NCBI GenBank assembly: GCA_017302895.1
Contig: JAFLBV010000003.1
Span: 1 to 64,000, forward strand
DNA length: 64,000 nt
Source: Ignavibacteria bacterium
GTDB lineage: Bacteria > Bacteroidota > Ignavibacteria > Ignavibacteriales > Ignavibacteriaceae
Direction: 5' to 3'
In this document: one piece after another, positions 25,265-35,259 of the stretch
How positions within the stretch are numbered: the stretch's first letter is position 1
Layout of the letters: each line of letters opens with the position of its first letter
The notes under the pieces: model-generated
Seen by the model: the letters and a program-made list of their open reading frames with translations, nothing else
What the model was told of the DNA's origin: nothing
The model's database searches: none
Program-made: the position numbers and the translations under genes

Positions 25265-26335
25265 ATGTCTATTCTCACCCAATCTGGTTTGTTAAAACTC
25301 AGAGTTGAAAAAATAGTCCACGAAACAGACGATGCAATATCGATCTTGTTGAAAGAAGTTGACGGTAAAGAATTCTCATTTAAATCAGGACAGTTCCTGA
25401 CATTTGTATTTGATCAGGATGGTAAGGAAATCCGCAGGTGTTATTCAATTTTTACGCATCCTTCCCAACTTCCCGAGACCGGTATTGCGATTAAAAAAGT
25501 ACCCGGCGGATATGTATCAGACAATAGGATGGACAATCTGAAGGAAGGCGATATCCTGCCGGCACTGGTTCCTATGGGTAACTTCATAAGGCGTCCAACT
25601 GAAAAAAAGAATATCATCGCATTTGGTGCCGGAAGCGGAATAACTCCTCTTCTCTCGATAATCGAGGATGCCATACAAGATGAAAAAATTGAGAACATAA
25701 TTCTTCACTTCGTAAACAGAAATGAAAACAGTATAATATTCCGGGATCGTCTCAATAAACTGCAGATGAGCAACAGGAAATTCACCCTTATCAATCACAT
25801 TACTCAACCACTCAACGGGTGGAACGGCAGTAAAGGGAGAATAAACAGAGAGAAAGCTCTCGATATCCTAAATTCACTTCCGGAGGAAATAAGATCCGAT
25901 TCGCAGATTTTTATGTGCGGACCCTGGTCGATGATGGAGGATATTACTTCCGCGGCTCTCGAGGCAGGCTATGACAGAAAGGATGTCAATCGTGAGATAT
26001 TCAATTTTGCAATAAAAAACGAATCCTCTCTGAATCTTGATCCCGTTGCCAGAGAAGTTTCGATTATTGCGGGTGGAAGGTCTTTCGATGTGCTGGTACA
26101 ACCGGGTGATTCGATACTCGAAACAGCCTTGAATGCGGGAATTGATCTCCCCTTCTCCTGTCAATATGGTTCATGTACATCATGCAAGACGAGACTCGTT
26201 TCAGGGCAGGTGGTGATGCTTGAGCAAACAGGATTGTCTGATGAAGAGATTGGAAAAGGAATCTGTCTCACATGTGTCGGTTATCCTGCAAGCGACAATG
26301 TAATATTAAACTATGATGATCCTCTGATCAGGTAG
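25265..26335 (+). CDS. PaaE-type flavin reductase with C-terminal 2Fe-2S ferredoxin domain
   Basis: A 356-aa electron-transfer protein in the order FAD domain, NAD(P)H domain, plant-type ferredoxin. RRCYSIFTHPS near residue 60 is the FAD-binding RxYS motif. FGAGSGITPLLSI near 120 binds the pyridine nucleotide and MCGPWSMM near 220 is the usual CGP motif. The 2Fe-2S ligands lie in CQYGSCTSCKTRL near 300 and CLTCVG near 335. The arrangement is that of phenylacetyl-CoA epoxidase reductase and ring-hydroxylase reductases, but no oxygenase genes are nearby. Its 3' end overlaps the convergent MFS gene by 8 bp. Confidence 0.92.
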   Translation: MSILTQSGLLKLRVEKIVHETDDAISILLKEVDGKEFSFKSGQFLTFVFDQDGKEIRRCYSIFTHPSQLPETGIAIKKVPGGYVSDNRMDNLKEGDILPALVPMGNFIRRPTEKKNIIAFGAGSGITPLLSIIEDAIQDEKIENIILHFVNRNENSIIFRDRLNKLQMSNRKFTLINHITQPLNGWNGSKGRINREKALDILNSLPEEIRSDSQIFMCGPWSMMEDITSAALEAGYDRKDVNREIFNFAIKNESSLNLDPVAREVSIIAGGRSFDVLVQPGDSILETALNAGIDLPFSCQYGSCTSCKTRLVSGQVVMLEQTGLSDEEIGKGICLTCVGYPASDNVILNYDDPLIR

Positions 26336-27545
26336 CTGCAGCATTTTCTTCTTTGACAAAGGCAAGGACAATGATGCCCGCCACGAAGAAGAAAAGCAGT
26401 GAAAGAATTGCGTACCTCTGGCTGCCGGTTGCGGAACTTATCAGTCCAAAAACCAGCGGTCCGAGGATGGCGGAACTCTTCCCGAAAAAAGAGTAAAATC
26501 CAAAAAACTCAGTCTTTTTATCGGGTGGTGTCAGTTGAGACATTAGTGCCCGGGAAATTGACTGGCTCGACCCCATTGCTCCACCCGCCAAGAAACCCAC
26601 AACATAGAAATATGACTTTTCTGTAATCCAGAATGCCAAAGCCACTGTAAAAATCCAAATAAACAGCGTAATCATCAGGCTCTTCTTGTGTCCGATTGTA
26701 TCGGAGATTATACCAAAAACTACAGAACCGAGTATGGCAGTTCCCTGAACCGACATGAAGAAAATTATCAACTCCCCTTTTGTGAACCCAAGAGTTGTGG
26801 TTGCATAAATACCGGCGAAATAGATTATGGTATTAACCCCTTCGATAAAAAAGAAGAAGGAAAGGAGAAAAATCGCCAGATTCCTGTATTGTTTCAAGTG
26901 CTTAATAGTGAAAATTACTCTCGTCACCCCTATCGTGAAGTAAGATTCTCCGGACGGTTTTTCCTTTTTATGTTCCTTTAAAAGAATCAAGGTAGGAAGT
27001 GCAAAGATGAAGAAGAAAAGTGCCGCAACCGGGAAAGACTCGCTTATCATCTCCATTTGTATCAATGGCATAAGGATCAGCAGCGAACTTAAGGATCCCA
27101 GATATCCCATCGCATAACCGTAACCACTTACTCTGCCGAAATTTTTAGGCTTTGTAATCTCCGGGAGAAATGAATCATAAAAAATCAGTCCTGCTTCGAA
27201 TCCGATGTTTGCAACAATGAGAAGAGCCAGCCCAAGCACCACATCGCCCGGTCCGACAAAATACAATAGTGAAGTTGCAACAATGCAAACAAGTGAAAAG
27301 AAAGTGAGAAAGCGTTTTTTGGTGGAAGTGTAGTCGGCAACAGCTCCGAGAACAGGTGAGATAAGTGCAGCAACGAGCATCGAGACCGAAGTGCCGAGCC
27401 CCCAGTAAAAATCACCTTCGGATTTGTTAAGGTTTACAGTTTCTTTGAAATAAACTGCATAGAGGAATGTTACAACAATGATTGAATAAGAAGTATTTGC
27501 AAAATCATAAAGAGTCCAGACAAATATCTTCTTTTTTTCATTCAT
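26328..27545 (-). CDS. MFS transporter (UMF1/Atg22-like)
   Basis: A 405-aa major-facilitator protein with about 12 hydrophobic helices. The first segment WTLYDFANTSYSIIVVTFLY is typical of the UMF1/Atg22-like subgroup, with SPVLGAVADYTSTKKRFL near residue 65 as the loop 2-3 motif. GGAMGSSQSISRALMSQLTP near 325 is also conserved in that subgroup. The substrate is unknown. It begins 8 bp inside the nusB 3' end, so the two are probably co-transcribed, and it converges with the PaaE-type gene. Confidence 0.88.
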   Translation of the reverse strand: MNEKKKIFVWTLYDFANTSYSIIVVTFLYAVYFKETVNLNKSEGDFYWGLGTSVSMLVAALISPVLGAVADYTSTKKRFLTFFSLVCIVATSLLYFVGPGDVVLGLALLIVANIGFEAGLIFYDSFLPEITKPKNFGRVSGYGYAMGYLGSLSSLLILMPLIQMEMISESFPVAALFFFIFALPTLILLKEHKKEKPSGESYFTIGVTRVIFTIKHLKQYRNLAIFLLSFFFFIEGVNTIIYFAGIYATTTLGFTKGELIIFFMSVQGTAILGSVVFGIISDTIGHKKSLMITLFIWIFTVALAFWITEKSYFYVVGFLAGGAMGSSQSISRALMSQLTPPDKKTEFFGFYSFFGKSSAILGPLVFGLISSATGSQRYAILSLLFFFVAGIIVLAFVKEENAAAT

Positions 27546-28026
27546 TTGGTTTTGTGGTCCTGGTAAGTGTTTCTTCTATCAGCCCTCTGCCGGTTTTTGA
27601 AATTTTACCTTCTTTTTCAAGGTCTTCATACATCTTGTCGAGCAAGCCGTTTATAAACTTCCCGCTTGCGGCAGTACTGTAATCTTTTGCAATCTCGATA
27701 ATCTCATTCATTGTCACTTTGCGGGGGATATCGGGGAAATATCTGAATTCGCAAAGTCCAATTCTAAGGAGTATCCTGTCGATTCGAGCCATTCTTTCAA
27801 TTTCCCAGTTTTTTGCATGTGCTTCTATCTCATCATCAAAACCGGGAGTGTACATAATAGTTTTGCGTACCAGATTTTCGAAGAATTCCCTGTCTGCAGC
27901 ATCGGTTATCTCCTCTGAAAGTTCTCCCGCTGTCACTTCGATACCGTCACGGTTATAGGAGTGTGCGTACAAAACCTGTAGTACTTTTTCGCGTATAATT
28001 CTTCTGTTGGATTTTTTCTTAAGCAT
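27538..28026 (-). CDS. nusB: Transcription antitermination factor NusB
   Basis: A 162-aa all-helical RNA-binding protein that acts with NusE (S10) at boxA in rRNA antitermination. Recognisable parts are RRIIREKVLQVLYAHSYNRDG at the start, the IERMARIDRILLRIGLCEFRY segment near residue 85 and VTMNEIIEIAKDYSTAASGKFINGLLDK, in part, near 105. The N-terminal arginine-rich helix is present. It lies 84 bp after the DUF218 gene. Confidence 0.95.
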   Translation of the reverse strand: MLKKKSNRRIIREKVLQVLYAHSYNRDGIEVTAGELSEEITDAADREFFENLVRKTIMYTPGFDDEIEAHAKNWEIERMARIDRILLRIGLCEFRYFPDIPRKVTMNEIIEIAKDYSTAASGKFINGLLDKMYEDLEKEGKISKTGRGLIEETLTRTTKPNE

Positions 28027-28110
28027 AATCGGTCATAAGGTGTGAAATGAAAGCTGAATCAGAGTAAAATTTGAATAATTCAGATTTTAAATATACAAAA
28101 ATCAGAGGGG

Positions 28111-29172
28111 TTATTTGACTCCGAACATCCAGAAATTGATCAAGCCCACCACTTCACGAAATTTGTAATACCTGACCGACTCATCGGACATCACCAGATC
28201 AGACTTTACGAGGTCAACGGTCAGATTATAAAACTCTGCCATTTCCTTCACCCTGGTAAGGTGAAATGCATCTGAAACAATGATAATCTTCTGAAATCCG
28301 TTTCTTTCGATCAATGTATTCTTGATGTAGCTTATTTGGTCGAGGGTGGATCTGCTCTCCGATTCAATCCTTATGTCGGCAGGGTTGATCCTTTTTTGAA
28401 GCAAATAGTAGAATGCGACATCCGCCTCAGGAAGTTCACCGGGTGCGTTGCTTCCTGTCAGTTGCAGCTTTTGTACAATTCCTCTCGAATAGAGTTGCAG
28501 GCCTTTATCAATCCTCATTTTTAGGATGGTGCTTGGCTTGTTATATTTCCAAACCGCAGCGCCAAGAACCACCGCTACTTCAGCAGGGTTTTTTTCGTTG
28601 TAGGTGGATCCCGCCTTTACCCCGTCGCTCACATAAATATAGGTGTATAAAAAGACTGAAAGATAGTAGAAAAGAAGCAAGACTCCTGTATAGATGATAG
28701 CCCACCGCTTCGGAGAAAATATTTTTATAACAACGAACGCTGACAGAGTCGCCTTAAAAGCGAATCCGATATTAAAAAGGACGCCTGTGTAAAGCTTATA
28801 GAAAGGTGTGTCAAGCAGGTTAATATCGATACCGGAATTACTTTGGTTCATGTAACCACCGGCAATTGTGAAAGCAAAACCCAGGAACCACAGTATAAGA
28901 AGCAGCATCCTTTTTTTGGTGAATTCCTGTCGGTCCTTTACCCAAAAAATTATCAGGAACAGAATGAAAGAGCTGCTGAAGAGGAGTGTGAGGAAATTAC
29001 CCATATACCAAAGGTTGAAATCATCGAAATCAAGCCGGTGATTAATATATTTCCCAAGTATGAGGGTAAGAAAATCGATGGCGCCCAGCAGAACAAAAAC
29101 CAGAAGGTCAAAAATACCCGTCAGCAGATTGTTCGCTTTTTCAGAAATTTTTTTAATTATGCCGGGAGCCAT
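28111..29172 (-). CDS. DUF218 (ElyC/YdcF-like) membrane protein
   Basis: A 353-aa protein with about five N-terminal membrane helices (to residue ~180) and a C-terminal DUF218 domain. VVLGAAVWKYNKPSTILKMRID lies near residue 205. LQLTGSNAPGELPEADVAFYYLL, in part, lies near 240, and IIVSDAFHLTRVKEMAEFY near 300. ElyC and SanA relatives act in envelope maintenance (peptidoglycan or lipid carrier homeostasis). The five-helix anchor is longer than in ElyC. It begins 55 bp after the RND permease gene. Confidence 0.85.
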   Translation of the reverse strand: MAPGIIKKISEKANNLLTGIFDLLVFVLLGAIDFLTLILGKYINHRLDFDDFNLWYMGNFLTLLFSSSFILFLIIFWVKDRQEFTKKRMLLLILWFLGFAFTIAGGYMNQSNSGIDINLLDTPFYKLYTGVLFNIGFAFKATLSAFVVIKIFSPKRWAIIYTGVLLLFYYLSVFLYTYIYVSDGVKAGSTYNEKNPAEVAVVLGAAVWKYNKPSTILKMRIDKGLQLYSRGIVQKLQLTGSNAPGELPEADVAFYYLLQKRINPADIRIESESRSTLDQISYIKNTLIERNGFQKIIIVSDAFHLTRVKEMAEFYNLTVDLVKSDLVMSDESVRYYKFREVVGLINFWMFGVK

Positions 29173-29227
29173 CTAAATTTGTTTTTCTTGTCTCCTGAAA
29201 TATAAGGAAAAACCCGTTGCGAAAAAA

Positions 29228-32200
29228 TTAATCCTCGAAAATGTGAGATTCCTTATTTTCATTTGCTTCCGGCTTTTTCGGAGCCGGTTCATTCTTACTC
29301 CGTGAGAATGTCGATTTGAAGGCGTCACCCAACTCTTCCCAGATCATAAAGAAAACCGGAACGAGGATAAGGGTAAGAAATGTTGCAAATCCAAGCCCGA
29401 ATATAACTGCGATACCCATCGATTTCCAGAATTCGGCACTTTCACCACCGAAAACAAATTCACCAGTGTAGATGTCGAAACCGAATCCAAACGAGAGCGG
29501 AATCAATCCGAGAATTGTGGTTACTGCCGTAAGAGTTACAGGTCTGAATCTTCGGAGTCCTGCATATTTTGCTATATCTTTCAGGGCAAAATCTCTCTTT
29601 TTAAGGAGATTCATATAATCGATAAGCACGATATTGTTATTTACGACCACACCCGCAAGACTGATCACACCGATACCCGTCATTACGATCCCAAAAGGCA
29701 TTTTGAATGCGAGCAGACCTATAAAGACGCCCACAAGCGAGATAAGCACCGCCGTCATGATAATAAACGGTTGGGAAACAGAGTTGAACTGAATAACAAG
29801 TATCAGGAATATAAGCAAGATAGCGATTCCAAATGCTTTACCAAGGAATGCAGAAGCCTCTTCCTGCTCCTGACTCTGTCCTGTGAACGAGACGGAATAT
29901 CCCTGAGGCAACTGGTATTCTCCCATTTTTGCCTTAACCTGATCGAGTACGGCATTTGCATTAAACCCTTCTGCGGCGTCACCCGTTATGGTGATAACCC
30001 TCTTAAGGTCCTTTCGTTTAATGGCTCCGGGGCCTCTGTCCAGAAATACATTTGCCACGCTGCTCAGGGGAACTGAAAGAGTCTTACCGTTTTGATTATT
30101 GAAAATTATCAAAAGGTTTTTTAGGGCATCAACAGAGCTTCTCTGGTCTTTCCGCAGCCTGACGGTAATGTCATATTCATCTTCATTCACGCGATATTTG
30201 GAAGCCTCAGTACCGTTTATTGCCGTTCTGACCGTACTGGCAATAAGAGATGTATTCATACCATAAACGGCGGCTCTTTTCCGGTCAATCACCACCCTGA
30301 GTTCAGGCTTTCCTGCATCATAATCGTCATCAACATCCACCAAACCGGGGACATCCTTTAGATAATCACGAATTTTAGCTGTAAGTTTGCCGATCTCATT
30401 GTAGTCCTCACCGGAGACTTCGATATTCACCGGAAGACCAACAGGGGGACCCATTTCCTCCTTGGCTATCGTTATGGCGGCTCCGGGGGTTCCTTCGACT
30501 AATTTGCGTATTTCTTCGGTGGTCTCTTTTGAGCTCTTGTTACGGTTTTCGTAATCGATATATTCAACCGTGATAGTACCCTTGTTTGGAGTGGCAGCAC
30601 CCGCATCAAATGGATTGGTTGAAGCACCCGCCACAGCAAGAATCTTCTCAATATCCTTGAAGTTTGCGGTCAGAATTTTCTTTTCAATCCTGTTTATTAT
30701 CTCATTTGTCTCCTTTATACCCGTTCCGGTTGGTGCCTCAAACTTGATATAAACCCTTCGGGGCTCGACATCAGGGAAGAACTCCACACCAAAACCAAAG
30801 GCGCCATAAAGCTGGGTAATGAAGAAAAGAGAAATAAATGCTGCGAAGATGAACCGCAGGCGAATATTTTTGAAAATCAAAACTACCAGGATCCCAAGAA
30901 TCGCGGTAAGGATAATTTCAACTGTCAGCGGGAAAAATTGAGCCAGTATCCCTTCGACAAAAAACATACCGAAGAATGCCAGGATACCCAGCCAGGTCCT
31001 CAGGCTTATTTTCTTCCCTTTTTCGCGTTGTTCACCGAGTGAAAAATCGAGCAGTTTCTCATAGTATTTCAAAACCACAGGAAGCATCTTGTCCACGAAT
31101 ATGTATGTACCCCAGTCGAAAGGATAGGAAATTATTCCCAGTACTGACTTTTTCAGAACAGGTTTTCCGTGACTTTCATGTTTCACAAAAACTTCCGCAA
31201 ACACGGGATTTATTACCAGAGCCACAAAAAGCGACGATGAAAGAGTAACAATTACTGTCATCGGGATGTAGTACATAAAATCGCCTGTAACACCTGGCCA
31301 GAAAAGCAAAGGAAAGAATGCGGCTACGGTTGTCAGGGTGGATGATGCCACGGGCCAGGCAACCTCTGCAGTTGCTTTCTTTGCAGCGTCAATTTTGTTG
31401 TAGCCCTCCTCAAGAAACTTTTGAATGTTCTCGAGGATAACTATCGCATTGTCCACAAGCATACCGAGTGCAAGGATCAAAGCAAACAGAACGACAAAAT
31501 TGAGGGTTATATCCATCATCTGGAGAATAAAAAATGAGATCAGCATACTTAGAGGAATGGATATTCCCACAAGGATTGCATTTCTCATACCAAGGGCAAA
31601 GAAGAGGATACCGATTACGAGCACAAGACCCGAAAAAATATTATTCTCGAGCTCCTTTACCTGCTTGTCAATCTCCTCGGATTGATCTGTCACAATCGTC
31701 AGATTAATATCATCGGGAAGTTGAGCTTCCTTCTCCTTAATAATCTGTTTTACCTCCTCCGCAATTCTGATGATATTCTCCCCGGATCTTTTTGAAATCT
31801 GGATTGAGATAGCCTCAATATTGTTTGTCCTTGCGAAAGAAGTTCGCTCTTTGAAACCGTAAGTAAGCGTGGCGACATCCTTAAGGGCAATCCCCTCACC
31901 TTCCTTGGTCTTCACAATAATATTCTCGAGCGGGTACGGAGTTTTGAACTCGCCCGGTACACGAACCAGAAAACTCGACTGGTTTACATCAATCGTTCCT
32001 CCGGGGATTGTTTTATTTTCATCCCTGACGGCCGCAATAATGTCATCAAATCTGATGTTATAATGTTGAAGTTTCCTGTAATCAACATCAACCTGCACTT
32101 CTCTCTCGAGTCCGCCATTAACTTTTACTTCGAGCACCCCTTTGATGGTCTCAATTTTGTCTTTCAACTCTTCGGCAATATCTTTCAGTTTTGAAAGACC

Positions 32201-32641
32201 CGTTGGTCCTGAAAGTTCGAAAGTAAGTATCGGGAACTCTGAGAAATTGATTTCCACTATTTCGGGTTTGGTTGCATCTGCGGGAATTTCTGTTTCCGCT
32301 TTGTTAACTTTTTCCCGAACTTTTTGAAGTGCGTCCTCGATATCATATCCGCTTTGAAACTCAACCTGAATCAGGGAGTAGCCTTCAAACGAAGAGGACT
32401 GAATTTTCTTCACCTCCGCAATTTTCTTCACTTCCTTCTCTATCGGTGTCGTAACCAAAGATTCGATATCTTCGGGTGAAACTCCGGGATAAGGAGTGGA
32501 AATGATCACAAGAGGAATTGCAATATCTGGCGACGCTTCTCTCGGCAGCGATACATAAGATATGAACCCCATAATCGCTATTATGAAAACGAGAACAAAA
32601 ACGCTCGTTTTATTATCAATCGAAATATCTGTAATTTTCAT
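29228..32641 (-). CDS. RND efflux permease (AcrB/HAE-1 type)
   Basis: A 1137-aa inner-membrane proton-driven exporter forming the core of a tripartite pump. The N-terminus is canonical (ISIDNKTSVFVLVFIIAIMG), followed by SLPREASPDI. The TM4 proton-relay motif is GMLVDNAIVILENIQ near residue 390: one of the two Asp of AcrB is Asn. A second permease half begins near 530. The extra ~80 residues over AcrB are partly a longer central linker with additional hydrophobic helices (about 530-600). It follows its adaptor by 15 bp; drug and other lipophilic substrates are typical, but the actual substrate is unknown. Confidence 0.95.
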   Translation of the reverse strand: MKITDISIDNKTSVFVLVFIIAIMGFISYVSLPREASPDIAIPLVIISTPYPGVSPEDIESLVTTPIEKEVKKIAEVKKIQSSSFEGYSLIQVEFQSGYDIEDALQKVREKVNKAETEIPADATKPEIVEINFSEFPILTFELSGPTGLSKLKDIAEELKDKIETIKGVLEVKVNGGLEREVQVDVDYRKLQHYNIRFDDIIAAVRDENKTIPGGTIDVNQSSFLVRVPGEFKTPYPLENIIVKTKEGEGIALKDVATLTYGFKERTSFARTNNIEAISIQISKRSGENIIRIAEEVKQIIKEKEAQLPDDINLTIVTDQSEEIDKQVKELENNIFSGLVLVIGILFFALGMRNAILVGISIPLSMLISFFILQMMDITLNFVVLFALILALGMLVDNAIVILENIQKFLEEGYNKIDAAKKATAEVAWPVASSTLTTVAAFFPLLFWPGVTGDFMYYIPMTVIVTLSSSLFVALVINPVFAEVFVKHESHGKPVLKKSVLGIISYPFDWGTYIFVDKMLPVVLKYYEKLLDFSLGEQREKGKKISLRTWLGILAFFGMFFVEGILAQFFPLTVEIILTAILGILVVLIFKNIRLRFIFAAFISLFFITQLYGAFGFGVEFFPDVEPRRVYIKFEAPTGTGIKETNEIINRIEKKILTANFKDIEKILAVAGASTNPFDAGAATPNKGTITVEYIDYENRNKSSKETTEEIRKLVEGTPGAAITIAKEEMGPPVGLPVNIEVSGEDYNEIGKLTAKIRDYLKDVPGLVDVDDDYDAGKPELRVVIDRKRAAVYGMNTSLIASTVRTAINGTEASKYRVNEDEYDITVRLRKDQRSSVDALKNLLIIFNNQNGKTLSVPLSSVANVFLDRGPGAIKRKDLKRVITITGDAAEGFNANAVLDQVKAKMGEYQLPQGYSVSFTGQSQEQEEASAFLGKAFGIAILLIFLILVIQFNSVSQPFIIMTAVLISLVGVFIGLLAFKMPFGIVMTGIGVISLAGVVVNNNIVLIDYMNLLKKRDFALKDIAKYAGLRRFRPVTLTAVTTILGLIPLSFGFGFDIYTGEFVFGGESAEFWKSMGIAVIFGLGFATFLTLILVPVFFMIWEELGDAFKSTFSRSKNEPAPKKPEANENKESHIFED

Positions 32642-32656
32642 ATTTTGCTGTTCCCG

Positions 32657-33724
32657 CTATCGTACATCAACTTTTTCACCATTCACAAGGGTCTGGTAAC
32701 CGACAATAACCAGGGAGTCACCTTCATTCAGATTCCCTGAAAGTGCGACCCGGTTGTTGCTCCGTGCCAGTATTTCCACTTGTCTCATCTCCGCAACGGT
32801 AACACCATTTTTCTTCAGAACAACAAATACAACAAATCCAAGATCTGTCTTTACAACAACTTCCTCGGGCACCACCGGAACTGAAGTGTAAACTTTATCG
32901 TCAATCCTTACTTCAGCATTCATTTCAGGTTTAAATTTACCATTGTTGGGAAGTCGCATTTCCACTTTTACTGTCCGGCTTGTGGCGTCAACCGATTTTG
33001 CCACATAACTTACAGTTGAGTTTACTACGAGACTGTCAAGCTCAAGGAAAATCAGACTCCCCTTTTTCCCCGGTTTAATCGAACTGACATATGCTTCAGG
33101 AATTCCGGCTTCCACTTTCAGGTTATCTGAGATAATAGTAACAATCGGAGCACCGGGAGCCGCAACTTCACCAATTTCGTAATGCTTTGTATCTACAACA
33201 CCCGCAAAAGGAGCCTTCACAAAAGTGTTTTCATACTGTTCCTTTACAGCTTCATACATTGCTTTTTTGGCGTCCCTGGTATACTTTGCCTGAAGGAACT
33301 GAAATTCCGTTCCTGCATTCTGTTTGTAGATTTGTTCCTGCTTTTGGAGATTTATTTCTGCAAGATCAAGGTCTGCCTTGGCTGCATCCAGATTTGCTTT
33401 CAACACCGTGTTATCGAGGACACAAATGAGTGTGCCGGCAGCTACCCTGGCTCCTTTTTCAACATTAAATCTTACAATTTTCCCACCTGTTGCAGAACCG
33501 ACTTTTGAAATCTTGTCAGCTTTCACCTGCCCGATTACATCGATGAATCCGGTGAAATTTTCGAGCCTTACGGGAGCCACCTGAACAATGGCTTTCTTTT
33601 CAACTTTTTTAGTTTTTTCTTTTTCTTTAGAATCATCACCCTTGCAACCTGCGATAAAAAGGGTGGATAAGAGTAATACAGCAGGTAAAATCAAACTGTT
33701 TTTAAAATTTTTCATCCTCGACAT
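32657..33724 (-). CDS. RND efflux periplasmic adaptor lipoprotein
   Basis: A 355-aa membrane-fusion protein. I start at the ATG at 33724 (another at 33715), just after the TolC stop; the upstream ATG at 33790 would overlap tolC by 62 bp and bury the signal. A lipobox (STLFIAGCKG) puts the acylated Cys near residue 27, followed by a Lys-rich tether. The lipoyl/hairpin core shows GKIVRFNVEKGARVAAGTLIC near 75 and FVKAPFAGVVDTKHYEIGE near 170. It links the permease to the TolC channel. Confidence 0.93.
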   Translation of the reverse strand: MSRMKNFKNSLILPAVLLLSTLFIAGCKGDDSKEKEKTKKVEKKAIVQVAPVRLENFTGFIDVIGQVKADKISKVGSATGGKIVRFNVEKGARVAAGTLICVLDNTVLKANLDAAKADLDLAEINLQKQEQIYKQNAGTEFQFLQAKYTRDAKKAMYEAVKEQYENTFVKAPFAGVVDTKHYEIGEVAAPGAPIVTIISDNLKVEAGIPEAYVSSIKPGKKGSLIFLELDSLVVNSTVSYVAKSVDATSRTVKVEMRLPNNGKFKPEMNAEVRIDDKVYTSVPVVPEEVVVKTDLGFVVFVVLKKNGVTVAEMRQVEILARSNNRVALSGNLNEGDSLVIVGYQTLVNGEKVDVR

Positions 33725-33728
33725 TCTG

Positions 33729-35057
33729 TTATTCACCACTTTCCTTTCCGGATAAATTTTCAAGTTTCGACAAAAGGAGGTAGTATTCATACACTCCGTT
33801 CAAATAGTTGTATTTAGCTCTCGCTACACCCGTTTGTGAGTCAATAATTTCAAGCTGGGTGCCGACACCCGATTTGTAACGGGTTTCAGATAAAGAATAA
33901 GCCAGTTCAGCCTGTTTCACAGCTTCAGTGTAAGCTTTTAATTTTTCTTTCTGATTTTCAATCTTAAGAATTGTCTCTTTAATCTGAGTCGCATACCCCT
34001 CTTTGGCTTTCTTAAGATTTTCCTGAGCAATTTTCACCTCAAGTTCCGCCTGTCTTACCCTTGAATCGGTACTCCAACCGTTGAATATCGGTACAGAAAG
34101 CTCAAGCCCGAGATTGATGGAGTTATTAAATCTCCAGCTCCCGATTCCTCTGGAGTCATTTTCCTGAGACTCAATATTCCAGGCACCATATGCTTTCAGA
34201 GAAGGAAGATATTCCGATTTATAAACACCCACAGCTTTTTTACGAAGTTCTATGCCCTGCTCGAGCTGCTTGATATTCGGATTATACTTAAACATTCTCT
34301 CGACCACCAGATCAAACCCTGAAAGAGGCATATCGTTGTAGACGAGAGTGTCGGTCACATCTATTTCCATCGTGTAACTGAGTCCCATTATGTTTTTCAG
34401 CGCATCTTTCGTAAGTTTCAATGCGTTGTTAGCCTGTTCAAGTTCGGGTTTAGCTGTTTCAACAGCCACTTTCGCTCTTACCAGATCATACTCGGGAACA
34501 AGTCCTGCATCATATTTTATTTTTGTGTTTTTCAGGTTGTCTTCTGCCTGTGCCAGATTCGCCTGAGCCACTTTCAACACTTCCTTTGTTACCAGAATAC
34601 CAAACCAGGCTGATTTAACCTGAAACTTGATTTCCTCCTCGGTTGCAGCAACCTGATGGTCTGCAATCCTGGCATATATTTCAGCCGCCTGAGCGCCAAT
34701 GAAGACAGCTCCGGCAAAAATGTTTTGTGTAAAACTGAGTGTAGTGGTGAGGGTATTATCGGTACCGATGGGGAAAGTACCGCTGAAACCGGGTGCGTCA
34801 ATTGTAAAGACACCCTTCTTGAGAGCCCTGCGGTAATTAACGGAACCCTTTACATCAGGGTAAACTGCAGTGCCCCAGGTTTCGTCCACCTTTTCGTAGG
34901 CAATTCTTTTGTTCAAATTGCTGGTTTTCAGATCATAGTTATTTTCGAGGGCAATGGTAATCGCTTTTTCGAGATTAACAATTATCTTTTCTCCCTGCTG
35001 AGCAAAGAGAACCGGGGTAAGAATTAAAATAATTGAAACTACAGCTTTTATTTTCAT
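33729..35057 (-). CDS. TolC family outer membrane efflux protein
   Basis: A 442-aa exported protein with a signal peptide (to about residue 19). The two OEP repeats consist of long coiled helices: VNLEKAITIALENNYDLKTS near 28 and AQANLAQAEDNLKNTKIKYDAGL, in part, near 165. The second repeat shows QAELAYSLSETRYKSGVGTQ near 385. It forms the trimeric exit duct of the tripartite pump. First gene of the efflux operon; its 202-bp upstream gap is AT-rich with no clear FCB promoter motif and nothing else I can support. Confidence 0.93.
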   Translation of the reverse strand: MKIKAVVSIILILTPVLFAQQGEKIIVNLEKAITIALENNYDLKTSNLNKRIAYEKVDETWGTAVYPDVKGSVNYRRALKKGVFTIDAPGFSGTFPIGTDNTLTTTLSFTQNIFAGAVFIGAQAAEIYARIADHQVAATEEEIKFQVKSAWFGILVTKEVLKVAQANLAQAEDNLKNTKIKYDAGLVPEYDLVRAKVAVETAKPELEQANNALKLTKDALKNIMGLSYTMEIDVTDTLVYNDMPLSGFDLVVERMFKYNPNIKQLEQGIELRKKAVGVYKSEYLPSLKAYGAWNIESQENDSRGIGSWRFNNSINLGLELSVPIFNGWSTDSRVRQAELEVKIAQENLKKAKEGYATQIKETILKIENQKEKLKAYTEAVKQAELAYSLSETRYKSGVGTQLEIIDSQTGVARAKYNYLNGVYEYYLLLSKLENLSGKESGE

Positions 35058-35259
35058 TTATTCTCCGGATCCATTGTTGGAACCAAAATCAATTTTATAA
35101 TTTATTTAATTTATACGAAGGGATTACAAAAGATCTAACAATTTTTGGAAGAAAAAATTCCATTTTCAATTATTAAAAATAACTGATATTTTACTACCGT
35201 AAAGGTTTTTCATCAACAATAAAGCCCGTTAATCAAAATTTTGGTATTAAACGATGACC

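Noticed and set aside
35205..35259. Hairpin after tonB (CAAAATTTTG palindrome)
   Set aside because: The palindrome has no loop and the flanking pairing is weak, with no T-run placed correctly; not called a terminator.
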